Source: Xanthostigma xanthostigma (lineage: Eukaryota > Arthropoda > Insecta > Raphidioptera > Raphidiidae). From it: 64,000 nucleotides of DNA. The first letter of the stretch is position 1. Each line of letters opens with the position of its first letter. A program made the position numbers and the translations under genes. Below are positions 1 to 10,445 of this stretch, piece by piece. A model generated the notes under the pieces. It saw only the letters and a list, made by a program, of their open reading frames with translations, was not told the origin of the DNA and did not search any database. The stretch spans positions 8,804,001 through 8,868,000 of the forward strand of contig OY754468.1 of the NCBI GenBank assembly GCA_963575645.1, given 5' to 3'.

Positions 1-1010
1 TTACTCCTTTTCTATATACTTTACATGTGTTTCGTGCATAATCTCTACTGATATTCGTAGAACATTTCGCGAAGTGTTTGAAGAATTTATTGATATATAC
101 CGAAGCGAATCTTGTTTATGACACATAAAAAATAAACACCACCATGACAGAGATAAGTAAATGTCGCGTACAATAAATTAATAGAAAAAATAAAAGAATT
201 CGACCCAAGTACAGACCGCGAACAAGTTGTAAAAAAAATTAATAGTATCAGAACAAATTACAGGAAAGAAAAAAAGAAAGTTGATGATTGACTTCGGTCT
301 GGTTCAGGCACTGACGAAGTTTATAAACCAAAATTATGGTATTTTAACTCATTACATTTCCTTTCTGATCAAGACATTCCAAACAGTACAGTTTATTCTA
401 CGTTTCTGAACCATTTCGGTAGCCAACACCAAACCAATTATTGCAAAAGCCTCATCATATGTGGATGCCATAGTCGATAATTTTACTTTTGCACGTCACT
501 TCTGATTGGAAAATGATGCAGAACTGACGCCGCTTCAAGCAAACTTGTGCCGTGTGTGTCCCATATGGCCATCATGTAAACTTGATCAAACTTCAAGCGC
601 ATGTATACTTGACAAGTATGCAGTTACGTGTGTGACCGGCATTATATAATTTTACATGTAACTAGGCTCACCACCACTGTTGGGCTTAGGTTAACCTACG
701 CGTCTGAACCAGACCGAAGTCAATCATCAACTTTCTTTTTTTCTTTCCTGTAATTTGTTCTGATACTATTAATTTTTTTTACAACTTGTTCGCGGTCTGT
801 ACTTGGGTCGAATTCTTTTATTTTTTCTATTAATTTATTGTACGCGACATTTACTTATCTCTGTCATGGTGGTGTTTATTTTTTATGTGTCATAAACAAG
901 ATTCGCTTCGGTATATATCAATAAATTCTTCAAACACTTCGCGAAATGTTCTACGAATATCAGTAGAGATTATGCACGAAACACATGTAAAGTATATAGA
1001 AAAGGAGTAA
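1..1010. repeat. Long inverted repeat, 307-bp arms
   Basis: Positions 1-307 and 704-1010 are reverse complements with no difference that I could find, separated by 396 bp. The left arm begins at the first base of the window, so the structure may extend beyond it. Both arms carry the same MADF-domain relic. Perfect arm identity implies a young duplication or gene conversion. Confidence 0.93.
65..480 (+). pseudogene. MADF-domain protein relic (Harbinger-accessory type)
   Basis: Two frames together read as a MADF DNA-binding domain. The first (65-121) gives EEFIDIYRSESCL followed by TGA where a conserved Trp is expected, then a stretch like IKNKHHHDRDK and another stop. The second frame (from 166) gives an INSIRTNYRKEKKK segment, a TGA at 289-291, then SGSGTDEVYKPKLWYF and HFLSDQD, which are the classical MADF C-terminal motifs. 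MADF/Myb-SANT proteins act as DNA-binding partners of PIF/Harbinger transposases and are also host regulators. With two in-frame stops and a frameshift it is dead. A partial second copy lies on the - strand at 704-1010. The transposon origin is inferred from the repeat context. Confidence 0.8.
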
Positions 1011-1224
1011 GTCACAACAGACTATCAGCTATGAACTCCTGATTGGCACGTCACAATATCTGGCCGCTTGAGAGGTCTTCAAGTATGCAGATTGAAAATT
1101 CGTTCGGCAGTCAAGTCAAAATATTTGAGTAAAATTATCACACACACGGTCATGCCAACTAGATCAAACGTCAAGCGCATGTATAGGTACTTGACAAGTA
1201 TGCAGTTACGTGTGTGACCGGCAT
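555..1224 (+). repeat. Direct repeat pair, about 85 bp (555-645 and 1141-1224)
   Basis: Both copies contain TCAAGCGCATGTATA, ACTTGACAAGTATGCAGTTA and CGTGTGTGACCGGCAT in the same order. The start of the second copy (CACACACGGTCATGCC) partly mirrors its end, so this may be a transposon terminus. It brackets the right arm of the MADF inverted repeat. Classification unknown. Confidence 0.7.
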
Positions 1225-1885
1225 AAGGTTTTTTAAATATTAGTTTTTATAATTATTTTTGTTTATTTTCTTTTTTCTTTAACTTGCAGTAAATTTAAAT
1301 TAGCATGCAACTTAATAATAAACACATAGAGAAAACTTCTAGTAATATTATTGTAACTTCCCCTTAACACTCAATTTTAGGTTTGTTTGGTTTATGGTCG
1401 TCATCGAACGAACTATCACGTCTACGGACACACCTATAGTCTAATAATTAAGGTAATTAAATTTGCTACAACTTCATTTCTCATGAATTTTCCCATAGAT
1501 ACCTCATTATACCTGATATTTTGGTCGAAAATTGGCCATTTTCCCTTTTTCAACTTTTTGGAAAAAAATTACGAATATTGGGAACCCTGTATCTTGAGTG
1601 CTATTAGACCTAGAACATTAAATTAGGGTTCGAACTGTTGGGAATTTTGTATACTTTAAAAAAAGTAATAGTGACCTTCCTCGTCAGAGCCTTCCTATGT
1701 GGTTTTTTTTGCACAAAACTAAAAAAAGTCCGAAAAAATTGCGGTTTTTCAGCAATAACTGAGCGCGCTCACATTTTAAGAGAGCTGCAAATTTGGATAA
1801 ATACTATCTAGGTGGATCCAAACAACATATCAAAAAAGCAAGTTTACCGCAATTATTGCAATTTCGAATGTAACATATGACTGGT
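1225..1885. other. AT-rich stretch, nothing recognised
   Basis: A 79-codon open frame at 1387-1626 shows no recognisable domain and has the composition of its surroundings. The phrase GGGAACCCTGTAT near 1580 resembles a transposon end, but no partner end was found. Confidence 0.5.
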
Positions 1886-1887
1886 CT

Positions 1888-2271
1888 ACACAAACAGTGC
1901 TAGAGTCTTTATAGCCCAGAAAAGAATCAACTTTTAAAAATAAAAATATCTTAACTTTCTGGGGAGTTTACATCTATGAGCTTATAACGTTTCTTTACGA
2001 TTCTAATTTATTGGTAACTAACAAAAATGAAGTCAAAAACTATATTACAAGATACAATAATTTATCTATAAAACATAGAACATCCTTTTATGAAAAATGT
2101 CCTATATATAAAGGCAATAAATTATACGAAAAACTTCATCAAAATTTGAGGAAATGTACAAATATAAATTCCCTAAAAAACGGCCTAAAAAATTCCTGCA
2201 CGGAACTGCACCATACAAAAATGATTTGTAAAACAATCGATTGTATTATTGACGTTTGTAATCAATTTTAA
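1888..2271 (+). pseudogene. LINE reverse-transcriptase C-terminal tail (CR1/jockey type)
   Basis: A short piece in one frame gives ARVFIAQKRI. From 1921 the adjacent frame runs to the stop at 2269-2271 with ILTFWGVYIYELITFLYD, YITRYNNLSIKHRTSFYEK, CPIYKGNKLYEKL and INSLKNGLKN. This order (QKRI, then a 'LTxxxxYIYE' segment, then 'YNTR', then 'GxKLYNKLP', then 'FKxxLK') is the conserved carboxy end of ORF2 in CR1/jockey-like non-LTR retrotransposons, which encode an endonuclease and reverse transcriptase. Everything upstream is missing, as expected of a 5'-truncated insertion; a small deletion separates the two frames. The exact clade is not determined. Confidence 0.75.
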
Positions 2272-2404
2272 TTATTGGATCAGCAATAAATTATTATCTC
2301 CGTCAGGCGCAATATCGGAATTCGACAATTCAAAATAGCATCTTTCTTTATACATTATAACAAACAATAATCTATCATCAAAATACGGGATTTTTCTTTA
2401 AAAA

Positions 2405-2712
2405 AATTATTCGTAGTTGAAACCGTGACGGATTGACTGATCTATCAACGCACAGCTCAAACCACTGGACCGATTGGGCTGAAATTTGGCACACAGATAG
2501 TTATTATGACGTAGGTGTCCGCTAAGAACACATTTTTTAAAATTAAACCCCCAGAAGGATGTAAACAAATAAATGTCAACAAATAAATAAACACGTGTTT
2601 CATGCTTTTCAAAAACAACCCCTTCGGGGGGGTGAAAAGAGGTAAATAGTTTAAACAACAACCTAAGTGTCATTTTCAAGGTTTTGTCAGCACGTTGATC
2701 ACGTGAATGTAA
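2405..2712 (+). mobile_element. Short Helitron-like repeat, 5' part
   Basis: Shares GAAACCGTGAC, AGCTCAAACCACTGGA, GATTGGGCTGAAATTT and CACACAGATAGTTATTATGA with the reverse complement of 63087-63583, whose other end has the Helitron 3' signature. This copy keeps the 5' half only. The - strand frame at 2407-2679 is accidental. Confidence 0.6.
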
Positions 2713-2782
2713 CCAATTTTAATTCAACTTTCTATGTCTACTGGGGCCTTCTGGAGGTTCTGGAAAGACAAACATACAATAG

Positions 2783-3022
2783 ATAATTATATATGTAGAT
2801 AATTTCACTCACTCGTATAGCACTAGACGAAAAGATCTTGAAGTCCCGGTGCATCGCCTTACAAAGTACAAACAAAGCCTGCGTTGCTCTGTCGTGAGCA
2901 TTTATAATGGGTTGCCAGACCATATCAAAGCCAATTTTGGTGAAAAGAATTTCAACATTAAGTTGAAAAACTATTTTTTGGAAAAGTGTCCATACTCTGT
3001 TAGTAGTAGTGGTATAAAATAA
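2783..3022 (+). pseudogene. Second LINE reverse-transcriptase C-terminal tail
   Basis: An open frame from 2783 to the TAA at 3020-3022 reads NFTHSYSTRRKDLEVPVH, then RLTKYKQSLRCSVVSIYNGL, PDHIKANFGEKNF and NIKLKNYFLEKCPYSV. The 'HxYxTR...VP', 'YNxLPDHI' and 'FxxKLKxxFL' blocks are the standard carboxy end of CR1/jockey-type ORF2. It differs from the tail at 1888-2271, so two families are represented. There is no start codon; it is a 5'-truncated copy. The reading frame annotated by naive ORF finding on the opposite strand (2738-3031) is its shadow. Confidence 0.8.
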
Positions 3023-3411
3023 ATCGAACACACTGTATATTATATATCACACATATAGCTAGATATTGCCAGCCAGATGTGTCCTCGTTCTCTGCATATA
3101 TCAACTTCCTTTCTGCTTTCTGCGCATGTTAAGAAGACGCCTGTTTGTTCATTTCCGCATTTGGTACATTATGCACATTGTTGTTGCAGCAGGGTGAACT
3201 ATTAATGTTGGATAGAAACATTATAAATGGACGCCTTATTTCACTCATTCATTGACTGTTCATTCATTAATTTAATCAAATATTTAAGGCACTTCCGCGT
3301 AAGTTAAAACACTTAAATCTGACTTTGTTTTTTTTGTTGTCGCATATTGAAGAAGTCTGAAGAATTGCTATGATATTCGTGGTACACTTTACTTAACTCT
3401 AAGTTACTAAT
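3023..3411. other. AT-rich stretch, nothing recognised
   Basis: Follows the LINE tail. It probably includes the 3' untranslated end of that element (the ACACTGTATATTATATATCAC region), but no poly-A tail or target duplication is clear. Confidence 0.4.
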
Positions 3412-3805
3412 CGTGGAACAAATTTATTCGTTAGAATAAAATTTACTTTCAATTCACCAAGCAAAATATCAGGTAGAAAAGTTAATTAAAGAATAAATAT
3501 ACACTGCACTATACACCTTGCTTGATTATTTTGACGTTTACTCAAAAATCCGAGCGATGGCGTTAGTGTAAACGTCAATAAAAAAGTTTCACAGAATAAT
3601 AATGTTTAATCTTAACTCAATGGCACACAAAACTTCGACTAATTTTAATGTTTTACAGCTATACAAATAATACACTTCACAAAAGGTTAATAAACAACAC
3701 AAAAATAAATTCACAAGAGCAACTGGAGATATAATACTCCACGTTTATAGATTAAGTATTATGATCTATGTTTTGGTCATTATTATTTTATCAGGCGAAT
3801 AAATA
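3412..3805. repeat. Dispersed repeat D1, copy 1 (possible LTR)
   Basis: About 390 bp shared with 13075-13475: TTCGTTAGAATAAAATTTAC, CGATGGCGTTAGTGTA, CTTCACAAAAGGTTAATAAA, ATAATACTCCACGTTTATA and TTATTTTATCAGGCGAATAA. Read on the - strand it has a TATA-like TATAAACGTGG and an AATAAA near the far end, which would fit a retroviral-type LTR. No TG...CA ends with target duplication were found. Confidence 0.6.
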
Positions 3806-4500
3806 TTTATACCCTCGAAGTAATAGATTGACATCTGCAGTAAACATAATTTTGTTTGGTGAATTGAATTATCGTTATTTATTCGGAGGAATAGCTACCT
3901 GAAGAATGAACCGAATAAATAACTATTTACATTCGGTGAATATGGTTAATAATAGTATATGACACTACAAGGACAGACAGTTTGAGATTCTAGCACTGCG
4001 CGGCATGATGCCCGATAGGCGAATAAAATCGGAACGACTTTTTACGTCCGCTGTTTGGACAATAAAGTTTTTTTGTTCGCACATACTTAAAAACTAGCGA
4101 AGACAATTTGTCTAAGTTTAGTTTTGATGACAAATGCGATTATATCATTTAAGAAAGTAATTACGCCAGACATAAGTATAGCATAATGTTATGCACATAT
4201 GTATCTTTTGTTGTGTATTTGCATATTATGAATACTATGCAGTATGTAATATGTACACATGTAAGCATAATATTATAGTACTGTCTATAACTCTAAATAT
4301 GTACAACTGATGATTTCTACGAGGAGTACTGCCAGACCAAGAGACACACCCGATTTTTAGTGTAATTGTCTCTATAGGTGCATCGTGTAAGTACAAGTTT
4401 GTGTACTTATTTAAAATAAATAAAACACTTTTAATTGTTAATAAATAAATTCGCAATTAACTATTTTCTCAACAGATGACTTTTTGAAGATTGTTTTTAT
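3806..4500. other. AT-rich stretch, no gene seen
   Basis: No domain-like frame on either strand. Contains repeated words such as CGAATAAATATTTA / CCGAATAAATAACTATTTA at 3800-3930, probably worn repeat DNA. Just downstream, around 4503-4545, GCGGCCCGGTCCTGC resembles a worn Helitron 3' end in reverse. Confidence 0.4.
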
Positions 4501-4604
4501 AATAATAATAGCGGCCCGGTCCTGCTTTGTCCGAGTTTGTAGAAAAGCGTTTTTATTCTGATGATTTTGGATGATTAGTTTTGGAAATTATTCTCTCTTT
4601 ATAA

Positions 4605-4930
4605 TCCTAACTAATATTATAAATGCGAATGTGAGTTTGTTTGTTTGTTACGCTTTCACGCGTAAACCGCTGAACATATTTCCACAAAATTTGGCAAGGA
4701 CATAGATTGCATCCTGACGAAGGACATGGGCTACTGTTTGTCTCAAAAAAACAGCTCTAAAGGGGTGAAATAGGGGATGAAAGTTTATATGGAGAACCGA
4801 TCATTTCTCAAGTTAGGGATACGAAAATTCATATTTAAGCTTTTGGTAAGAAATAAAGAATTACGTGTTTCAGCGTTTTTGCAAAATCATCCTCAAGAGG
4901 GTAAAATTGAGGATTATTTCAAAATTCACA
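4605..4930 (+). mobile_element. Helitron 5' end with flanking sequence
   Basis: A4604 is followed by TCCTAACTAATATTATAAAT and GCGAATGTGAGTTTGTTTG, the 5' terminus common to short insect Helitrons. The following 'accgctgaacatatttccacaa' type sequence is the usual subterminal region. A CTAG 3' end was not located, so this is a fragment. Confidence 0.6.
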
Positions 4931-5085
4931 CGTAATATACCTATACAATATAGCACTCAAAGACTGCTGGCAAAATTGTCAAAGTGTATATAAACGGTGG
5001 AGCCGTTGTAGCTGTTTGTAACTGTTTTAAAGGGTCAGCTATCAATTAGGTCCAGTGGAAGCCTTCGTTTGAGCCTGCGGCCAAG

Positions 5086-5399
5086 TATAATATGCGCCAC
5101 GAATCTAAAAGGCTCGGAAGTTAGATGCGAATGCGGGCTTGCGCTTGTAGTCTGTTAAAAAAACTACAAGCTCGCAACTCAACAAAACTGAAATAACAAT
5201 AACAACTTACTCGACTGTATTTTAAAGCAGGAAAGCGACAAGTGACAAAGGCAACGAGCGATCACGGCCAATCACCGACGAGCACACGTTCCGTGCAGGT
5301 AGCTGGGAGGTGGTGGGAGTCTGAACGGCTTTAAAATGTGGCTTTGCGACGCTGTTTGTGACAACTACCCTACCTTTTAGATCCGTGGCGCGTATTATA
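5086..5399. mobile_element. MITE-A copy 1
   Basis: Terminal inverted repeats of about 27 bp: TATAATATGCGCCACGAATC at the left and CCGTGGCGCGTATTATA at the right. The interior is shared with 9764-10084, 31498-31824 and 53436-53746. No coding capacity. The ends begin and finish in TATA, so a TA target duplication is likely and would fit a Tc1/mariner-powered element, but the superfamily is not proven. Confidence 0.85.
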
Positions 5400-5441
5400 A
5401 CTGTTGAACGAGCGGGTAGTGCTCTGCTACAGAGCATTCGT

Positions 5442-5698
5442 CTATTTTGCTGTAAAAGTTTTGGGCGCAGTTTTTAATGTACTGTTACCCAGTTCTTCGT
5501 GGATGTGTTGGTTTCGGAGGAACCAAGGAGCATTTTTAATGATGCGCGTACTTTGTTTAGGAAGGTTTGAATTTTTTTTCGATTGGATTTGGAAGCTATT
5601 CCCCAAACGACATATCCGTATGTTAACATTGACCTTGGGATGGACTGGTAGATAAGCAATGAACATTCTTTTTGAAGAGGTGATTTTCTGTTAATAGA
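5442..5698 (-). pseudogene. Jockey-type LINE reverse-transcriptase fragment, frameshifted
   Basis: One - strand frame (5698 down to about 5534) reads KSPLQKECSLLIYQSIPR, SMLTYGYVVWGIASKS and KKIQTFLNKV. A second frame (5546 down to 5442) continues RIIKNAPWFLRNQHIHEELG and STLKTAPKTF. The blocks 'LxYxSxxRxxLTYGxxVWG', 'KxIQxFxNKV' and 'NAPWFxRNxxIHxDL' are hallmarks of the jockey clade reverse-transcriptase carboxy end. A frameshift near 5545 joins the halves, and no upstream domain is present. It abuts the palindrome at 5722-6297. Confidence 0.85.
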
Positions 5699-5721
5699 TA
5701 GAGTGAGATAGATAGAATGTA

Positions 5722-6297
5722 GGAAGATTAAAGGATGAATCCTGGTGGCATAGGATCGATGAGCTAAGCAAATACTGAAGGTTTTTTTTATTGCATTTTT
5801 ATTGTCTGACGTTTCGGCAAACTTTATGCCATCTTCGGAGAATCTAGAAGATTTATATATAATAAGTTTTAAATTATTGTTGTTACAGTCGTTATTGTTA
5901 AAGTTATTGTTCTTAAAGTTGTTATTGTTAAAATTATTGTTGTTAAAATTAAAGTTAAAAATTGGAAGTAAAATAAATAAACTTACCAATTTTTTCTCAG
6001 TATTGTTGTTATGTATAAAATAGACAGACATTGGTTAGTTTATTTATTTTACTTCTAATTTTTATATTTAATTTTAACAACAATAATTTTAACAATAACA
6101 ACTTTAAGAACAATAACTTTACAACAACTGTAACAACAATAATTTAATACTTTTTATATAGGTATAAATCTTCCAGATTCTCCGAAGATGGCATAAAGTT
6201 TGCCGAAACGTCAGACAATAAAATGCAATTAAAAAAACCTTCAGTATTTGCTTAGTTCATCGATCCTATGCCACCAGGATTCATCCTTTAATCTTCC
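5722..6297. repeat. 576-bp palindromic element with hammerhead-like cores
   Basis: Arms (about 5722-5985 and 6034-6297) are imperfect reverse complements starting GGAAGATTAAAGGATGAATC and meeting in a loop near 6010. Each arm has a block of TTATTGTTGTTA-type repeats. The right arm + strand and left arm - strand carry CGAAGATGGC...GCCGAAACGTC, resembling a hammerhead ribozyme core (see the ncRNA entry). Penelope-like elements are known to carry such motifs in terminal repeats; assignment to them is inference. Confidence 0.75.
6176..6219 (+). ncRNA. Degenerate hammerhead-ribozyme-like core
   Basis: TCT - CCGAAGA - T - GGC...GCC - GAAAC - GTC - AGA. The GGC/GCC pair forms a short helix II, TCT/AGA could form three pairs of helix I, and GAAAC and GTC match the conserved box and cleavage triplet. 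The first box should be CTGANGA; here its second base is C, so activity is doubtful. Mirror copy on the - strand at about 5800-5843. Confidence 0.35.
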
Positions 6298-6700
6298 AAC
6301 ATTTAAACAGGATCATCATCACTCTAAATTATTAGAGTTATTTTTCACAGATAGAATGCAGGTTATAGACGCTCGAGAATTGAGGTTATTAGCGTCTATT
6401 GTCATGTCGGATACCTCATTACTTATTTGAAGTACGTGTTTCGAAAATAGAGATGACTAAGAATACCTAGATAAAAATATTGCTAATTTAATATGCCATA
6501 TTAGTTCATATCGCCATTTTAAATCGGAATGAAGAAGAGCGCATTTTATTTGAAACATGCACCACACGATGCGATCAGATGAAAACCGCTCCCGCTGATT
6601 GCCACTGTGATAAGAAAAGTGTTTTGCAGCCCTCGTATGAATGCAAGGTCATCCAACAAACATATCTGCAGTCACAAAACAAAGGTACTCGTGATAGAGC
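6298..6700. other. No gene recognised
   Basis: Contains a short hairpin around 6367-6403 (TAGACGCTCGAG...TTAGCGTCTA). Open frames here are short and lack domains. Confidence 0.4.
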
Positions 6701-7085
6701 ATACACTTTTATTCTATACTGAGCATAGGAATATAATCGCAATCGAACCATTAGGGTGCAAACAGATACTTCTGTCTTTTTTACGCCGAAAGCACTGGCG
6801 TATCCAGGAGGGCAAAACAAACACAGGGGACCCGGCTTAAGCTCCCTCCTGGGCCAAAAGCTGGGTACGCCCATGTTAACGTCATAGAAAAAGACAAAGT
6901 TTTTGAAATAAAGATACTTTATTCAAATTGAATGCAAGTACATCAACCAATCCTATCATCAGAGAAATCAGGGAATTACATCGAAGAAAGAGATGCAGAT
7001 ATATTTTCGATACGCTTTTTTGCCTTCGCTCACCGCACATTGAGTAGATAGACAGTGATTCATATAGTAAATTAGTAAATATATG
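6700..7085 (-). repeat. Dispersed repeat R2, copy 1, with nested MITE
   Basis: Reverse complement of 19845-20235 and related to 62812-63083 (shared words CAATGTGCGGTGAGCGAAGG and TCTTTCTTCGATGTAATTCC). A small nested element at about 6793-6875 has inverted ends CTGGCGTATCCAG and CTGGGTACGCCCATG. The frames at 6575-6874 and 6607-6840 are shadows of this repeat. Confidence 0.75.
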
Positions 7086-7293
7086 TGGTAGAGTTTTGGA
7101 AAAGTAGGGTACGGTTGCTCAAATTGTACCCCCTAAGGATTAATGACTCTAGTTTTATACGGTAGAGTAAATTTGCGTCCATTGGATCTTTATTTAATAA
7201 GTTTTTAAGCAACTTCCATAAAAATTCAAAAATTGTAAATTGAATTGAATTTTCCTGCGTAGCTAAGGAAAATTATTTTTGACAATATTACAT

Positions 7294-7311
7294 AAGAGAG
7301 AGAGAGAGAGA
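7294..7311. repeat. AG microsatellite
   Basis: A run of GA dinucleotides within an AT-rich stretch. Confidence 0.9.
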
Positions 7312-7340
7312 TTTCTACTATACCAGTTCGTTTAGAAAAC

Positions 7341-7985
7341 GTGGTATATTAATTTTTTTTATTTCTTTTATTATTTTCATCTTTTTTGTATTTTTTTTTT
7401 GTATTGTCAACTAATTCTGAGTAAAAATGTCAAATCTCTATCTCATCAGGAAGTTAGTTTAAAATCAATTACCAAGTTCCACCTGGACAGACATACAAGA
7501 AAGCGAGTTAGGTAGTAAAAAAACTTGGAATATTAAAAATATTAGTATTTTCTTGTATTGTCATCTTATTCTGAGCTACATTAAAAATTTCAAGTCTATC
7601 TCATCAGGAAGTTAGTTTAAAAAAAATTACAAAGTTCTACCTGGACAGACATACAAGAAAGCGAGTTAATAAAAAAACAAGGTATATTAAAAATATTAGT
7701 ATTTTCTTCTATTGTCATCTAATTCTGAGTTATGTTAAAAATTTTAAGTCTATCTCATCAGGAAGTTAGTTTAAAGTCAATTACCAAGTTCCACCTGGAC
7801 AGACATACAAGAAAGCGAGTTAATAAAAAAAACATGGTATATTAAAAATATTAGTATTTTCTTGTATTGTCATCTAATTCTGAGTTATGTTAAAAATGTC
7901 AAGTCTCCATCTCAAGAAATTAGTTTAAAATAAATTACACAATTCCACTCGGACAGACATACAAGAAAGCGAGTTAATAAAAAGT
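7341..7985 (+). repeat. Tandem repeat, about 155 bp, four units
   Basis: The anchor 'acctggacagacatacaaga' recurs at 7481, 7639, 7793 and (diverged) 7948, giving periods of 158, 154 and 155 bp. Each unit has GGTATATTAA, TTCTTGTATTGTCATCT, TCTATCTCATCAGGAAGTTA and AAGCGAGTTAATAAAA. A single diverged unit on the other strand lies at 37085-37225, so the unit is dispersed and was amplified locally here. Confidence 0.9.
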
Positions 7986-8396
7986 GGTAATAAGCGAAAT
8001 TCCTACGTGAGTCATTTTGTCTTACGGTTGCAGATAATAATAATACAGAAATGGATGTGATTCGAGCGAAGCATATTCTCTCACACGATACACGAGGATA
8101 ATATTATATGTACATATGATTATAATGTTTTATACACGAGATACATTTTAAATATGGCGCGTTGATTCGCTTCTGTTATTGCTATCTTTGTCATAGCTTA
8201 CTACAATCTGCATAATACATGTGCCATTCGCATCAAACATCTGTAGGTACACACGTGTTTCAAATTTAAAATATATGATCCTTATTTTATGAATGAATAT
8301 TATGTTCATTAAATGTTATAAACATTTAATTATAGGGATGAATTTAAACTACATTATCTAGTTTATTACACACCCCCGATGATACTGTAATAAAAC
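7986..8396. other. AT-rich, no gene recognised
   Basis: No frame with domain-like content. Nothing distinctive beyond short AT repeats. Confidence 0.4.
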
Positions 8397-8996
8397 TGTT
8401 CTAGTCCGTAGTGGAAATTGTTTATTAACAATAATAAATGTTTAACAAAACAGTTAAACACACAAACGAAAGCGTATTTCTTTAACTTAACAGTAATAAT
8501 AACGTTAATAGAAATAAAATAACGACAGTTCCAAATAATAAAATAGAAAACTAAGTAACAGAAGAATATAAAGTCCTAATTATGTACACAAAATATTTAC
8601 AACACACAAACACAACAAAGTTTATCAGCAGAATTGTCTATTAATTATATTCACACGACTATTTACAAAAAGTTATTTATGTAAAACCAGATTTATATAA
8701 TTGCACTCAATGGTTTGCACACACAAAAGATTATTTATCTTCACAGTATGATTTATGTCGCAACGTTGACTTGTATCAACACAACTCACGAAGAACTGAC
8801 TAACTTACCCCTGCGCCAGCGATCTGCTCGCATTTTATAGCTTCGATCCCGCCTGATAGAATCTTCTAGAAGAACCTTCCTTTACCTTCATTGCATTATC
8901 TAGGAAATTCCAAGAAGGTCGGGTTTTTACTTGGCTGCCTGTTTTCCACTGTTGTTGTTGCTAGAAGATTTTACAGAACCTACAGTCGTCTCAACA
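8397..8996 (-). mobile_element. Solo LTR-like sequence (Ty3/Gypsy-type organisation)
   Basis: On the - strand it starts TGTTGAGACGACTG and ends CGGACTAGAACA, giving TG...CA ends. In between are a TATA-like CTATAAAATGC, an arthropod initiator-like GTCAGTTC about 35 bp further on, and AATAAACA about 30 bp before the 3' end: promoter, start and poly-A signal in LTR order. No internal region and no clean 4-6 bp target duplication were found, so the ends could be off by some bases. Confidence 0.55.
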
Positions 8997-9763
8997 GGGG
9001 GCACGCAACAATATTTTTGATTCGAGGGTGGATTTTCTGCGCTAGGTCCGTATAAACAACCTACATATCATGAAGCTGTCAAACAAAAAAAATCATCTAA
9101 TGCATAATACCATTGCGTACGTAGGTAAGCACGTGTTTCATGTACCTTTAGAACCTGTTATCTATAAAAAGGCCCGTTTTAAAGCTAGCAAATTGACATA
9201 CGTTCTTAACTATATATTGTACATTTACTGACAAAATCTTAACAGTTCTGAAATGACGTAGGTCTGGCGGGTCTGGGATCTTGGTCTAAAAGGGACATAA
9301 GATTTATGATGTTGAAATTAGCGACAGCTGAAGTTTGGCTCGGAAAAATAATCAAAATCTTTCTTTTGCTTGTATATGATTCATCCTAGTCGATGTTCAA
9401 CTGTTACAAGATTCAGCGTGATTAAAATTTTCCCATCCACGGTATCTTATCGTACGATATCTTTAATCGTTGTCATCATAATCATTATTCAGATCAGTTT
9501 AGTAAAATATCCTTGAGACAACGAAATGTGAAGGTTTTTTCCTTTATAGGATTTATCAATGCAATTTGAGATGATTTTTTCATTCATTCAGTCCAGCCGT
9601 TGCATTTAATTGATAACAACACTTTCAATAAAACAAAAAACTGTAATCCGTTACTATTTTGTTACATGCATTATGAATAAGCTGATACTTCCGTAATAAT
9701 GTAACATTTATGTAATCTTATACATTTATCTAAATTCTAAACTAAAGAAATCAGAAATTAAAG
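8997..9763. other. No gene recognised
   Basis: Begins with a GC-richer flank of the LTR (GGGGGCACGCAACA) and continues AT-rich. No protein-like frame found. Confidence 0.4.
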
Positions 9764-10084
9764 TATAATACGCGCCACGAATCTAAAAGGCACGGAAGTT
9801 AGATGCGAATGCGGGTTTGCACTTGTACAGTCTGTTGAAAAACTACAAACTCGCAACTCAACAAAACTAAAATAACAACTTGACAATAGTGTACTCGGCT
9901 GTACTTTAAAGCAGGAAAGCGACAAGTGACAAAGGCAACGAGCGATCACGGCCAATCACCGACGAGCGCACGTTCTGTGCAGATAACTGGGAGGTGGTGG
10001 GAGTATCAACGGCTCTAAAATGTGCCTTTGCGACGCTGTTTGTGACTAACTTCCGAAGATTTTAGATCCGTGGCGCGTATTATA
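9764..10084. mobile_element. MITE-A copy 2
   Basis: Ends TATAATACGCGCCACGAATC and ATCCGTGGCGCGTATTATA. Interior closely matches the other three copies. The - strand frame at 9758-9955 is a shadow. Confidence 0.9.
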
Positions 10085-10176
10085 CAAAACAAGCTTCAGA
10101 TACGAAACGTAGCCAGGTAATAGTAGATTGTATACTGTAGAAAATTTAAAAAATCTGATAAAATGATTAACACAAT

Positions 10177-10445
10177 GACCGAGCGGTGTTGCGTAGTGGT
10201 GAAAGCATAAAGGCTGGCATTCGGGAGGTACCGGGTTCGAATCCCAGCGGAGGCAGATGTGGCTGGGACTTTTTCCTGCTGTCTCTCGCCGAGAAACGGT
10301 AACTCTTTTACCAGCCATCGTATTGAGGTTTTCCATGGTTTCCCTCAACAATTCCAGATAAATATCGAGATGGTTCCTTATTCAAGGCCATGGCCGATTA
10401 CCTGTCAAACTTCTATACTCAAAATTTGCTTACCTTATCCTAATG
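10177..10445 (+). mobile_element. tRNA-derived SINE
   Basis: The head GACCGAGCGGTGTTGCGTAG and GTGGTGAAAGC, then GGGAGGTACCGGGTTCGAATCC, gives pol III A and B boxes in a tRNA-like (alanine-like) arrangement. The body AGATGTGGCTGGGACTTTTT, CTCTCGCCGAGAAACGGTAA and TTATTCAAGGCCATGGCCGA is shared with a reverse copy at about 61816-61990; head fragments lie at 45009-45048. No clean poly-A tail. Confidence 0.8.

Noticed and set aside
5474-6031. 185-codon - strand frame with an Asn-rich N-terminus
   Set aside because: The Asn-rich part is translated TTATTGTTG repeats of a palindrome; only the last third is real coding relic (jockey LINE), and that continues in another frame.
7341-7985. CRISPR-like array
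   Set aside because: Units of about 155 bp are similar throughout, with no constant-repeat/variable-spacer pattern, and the DNA is animal nuclear.
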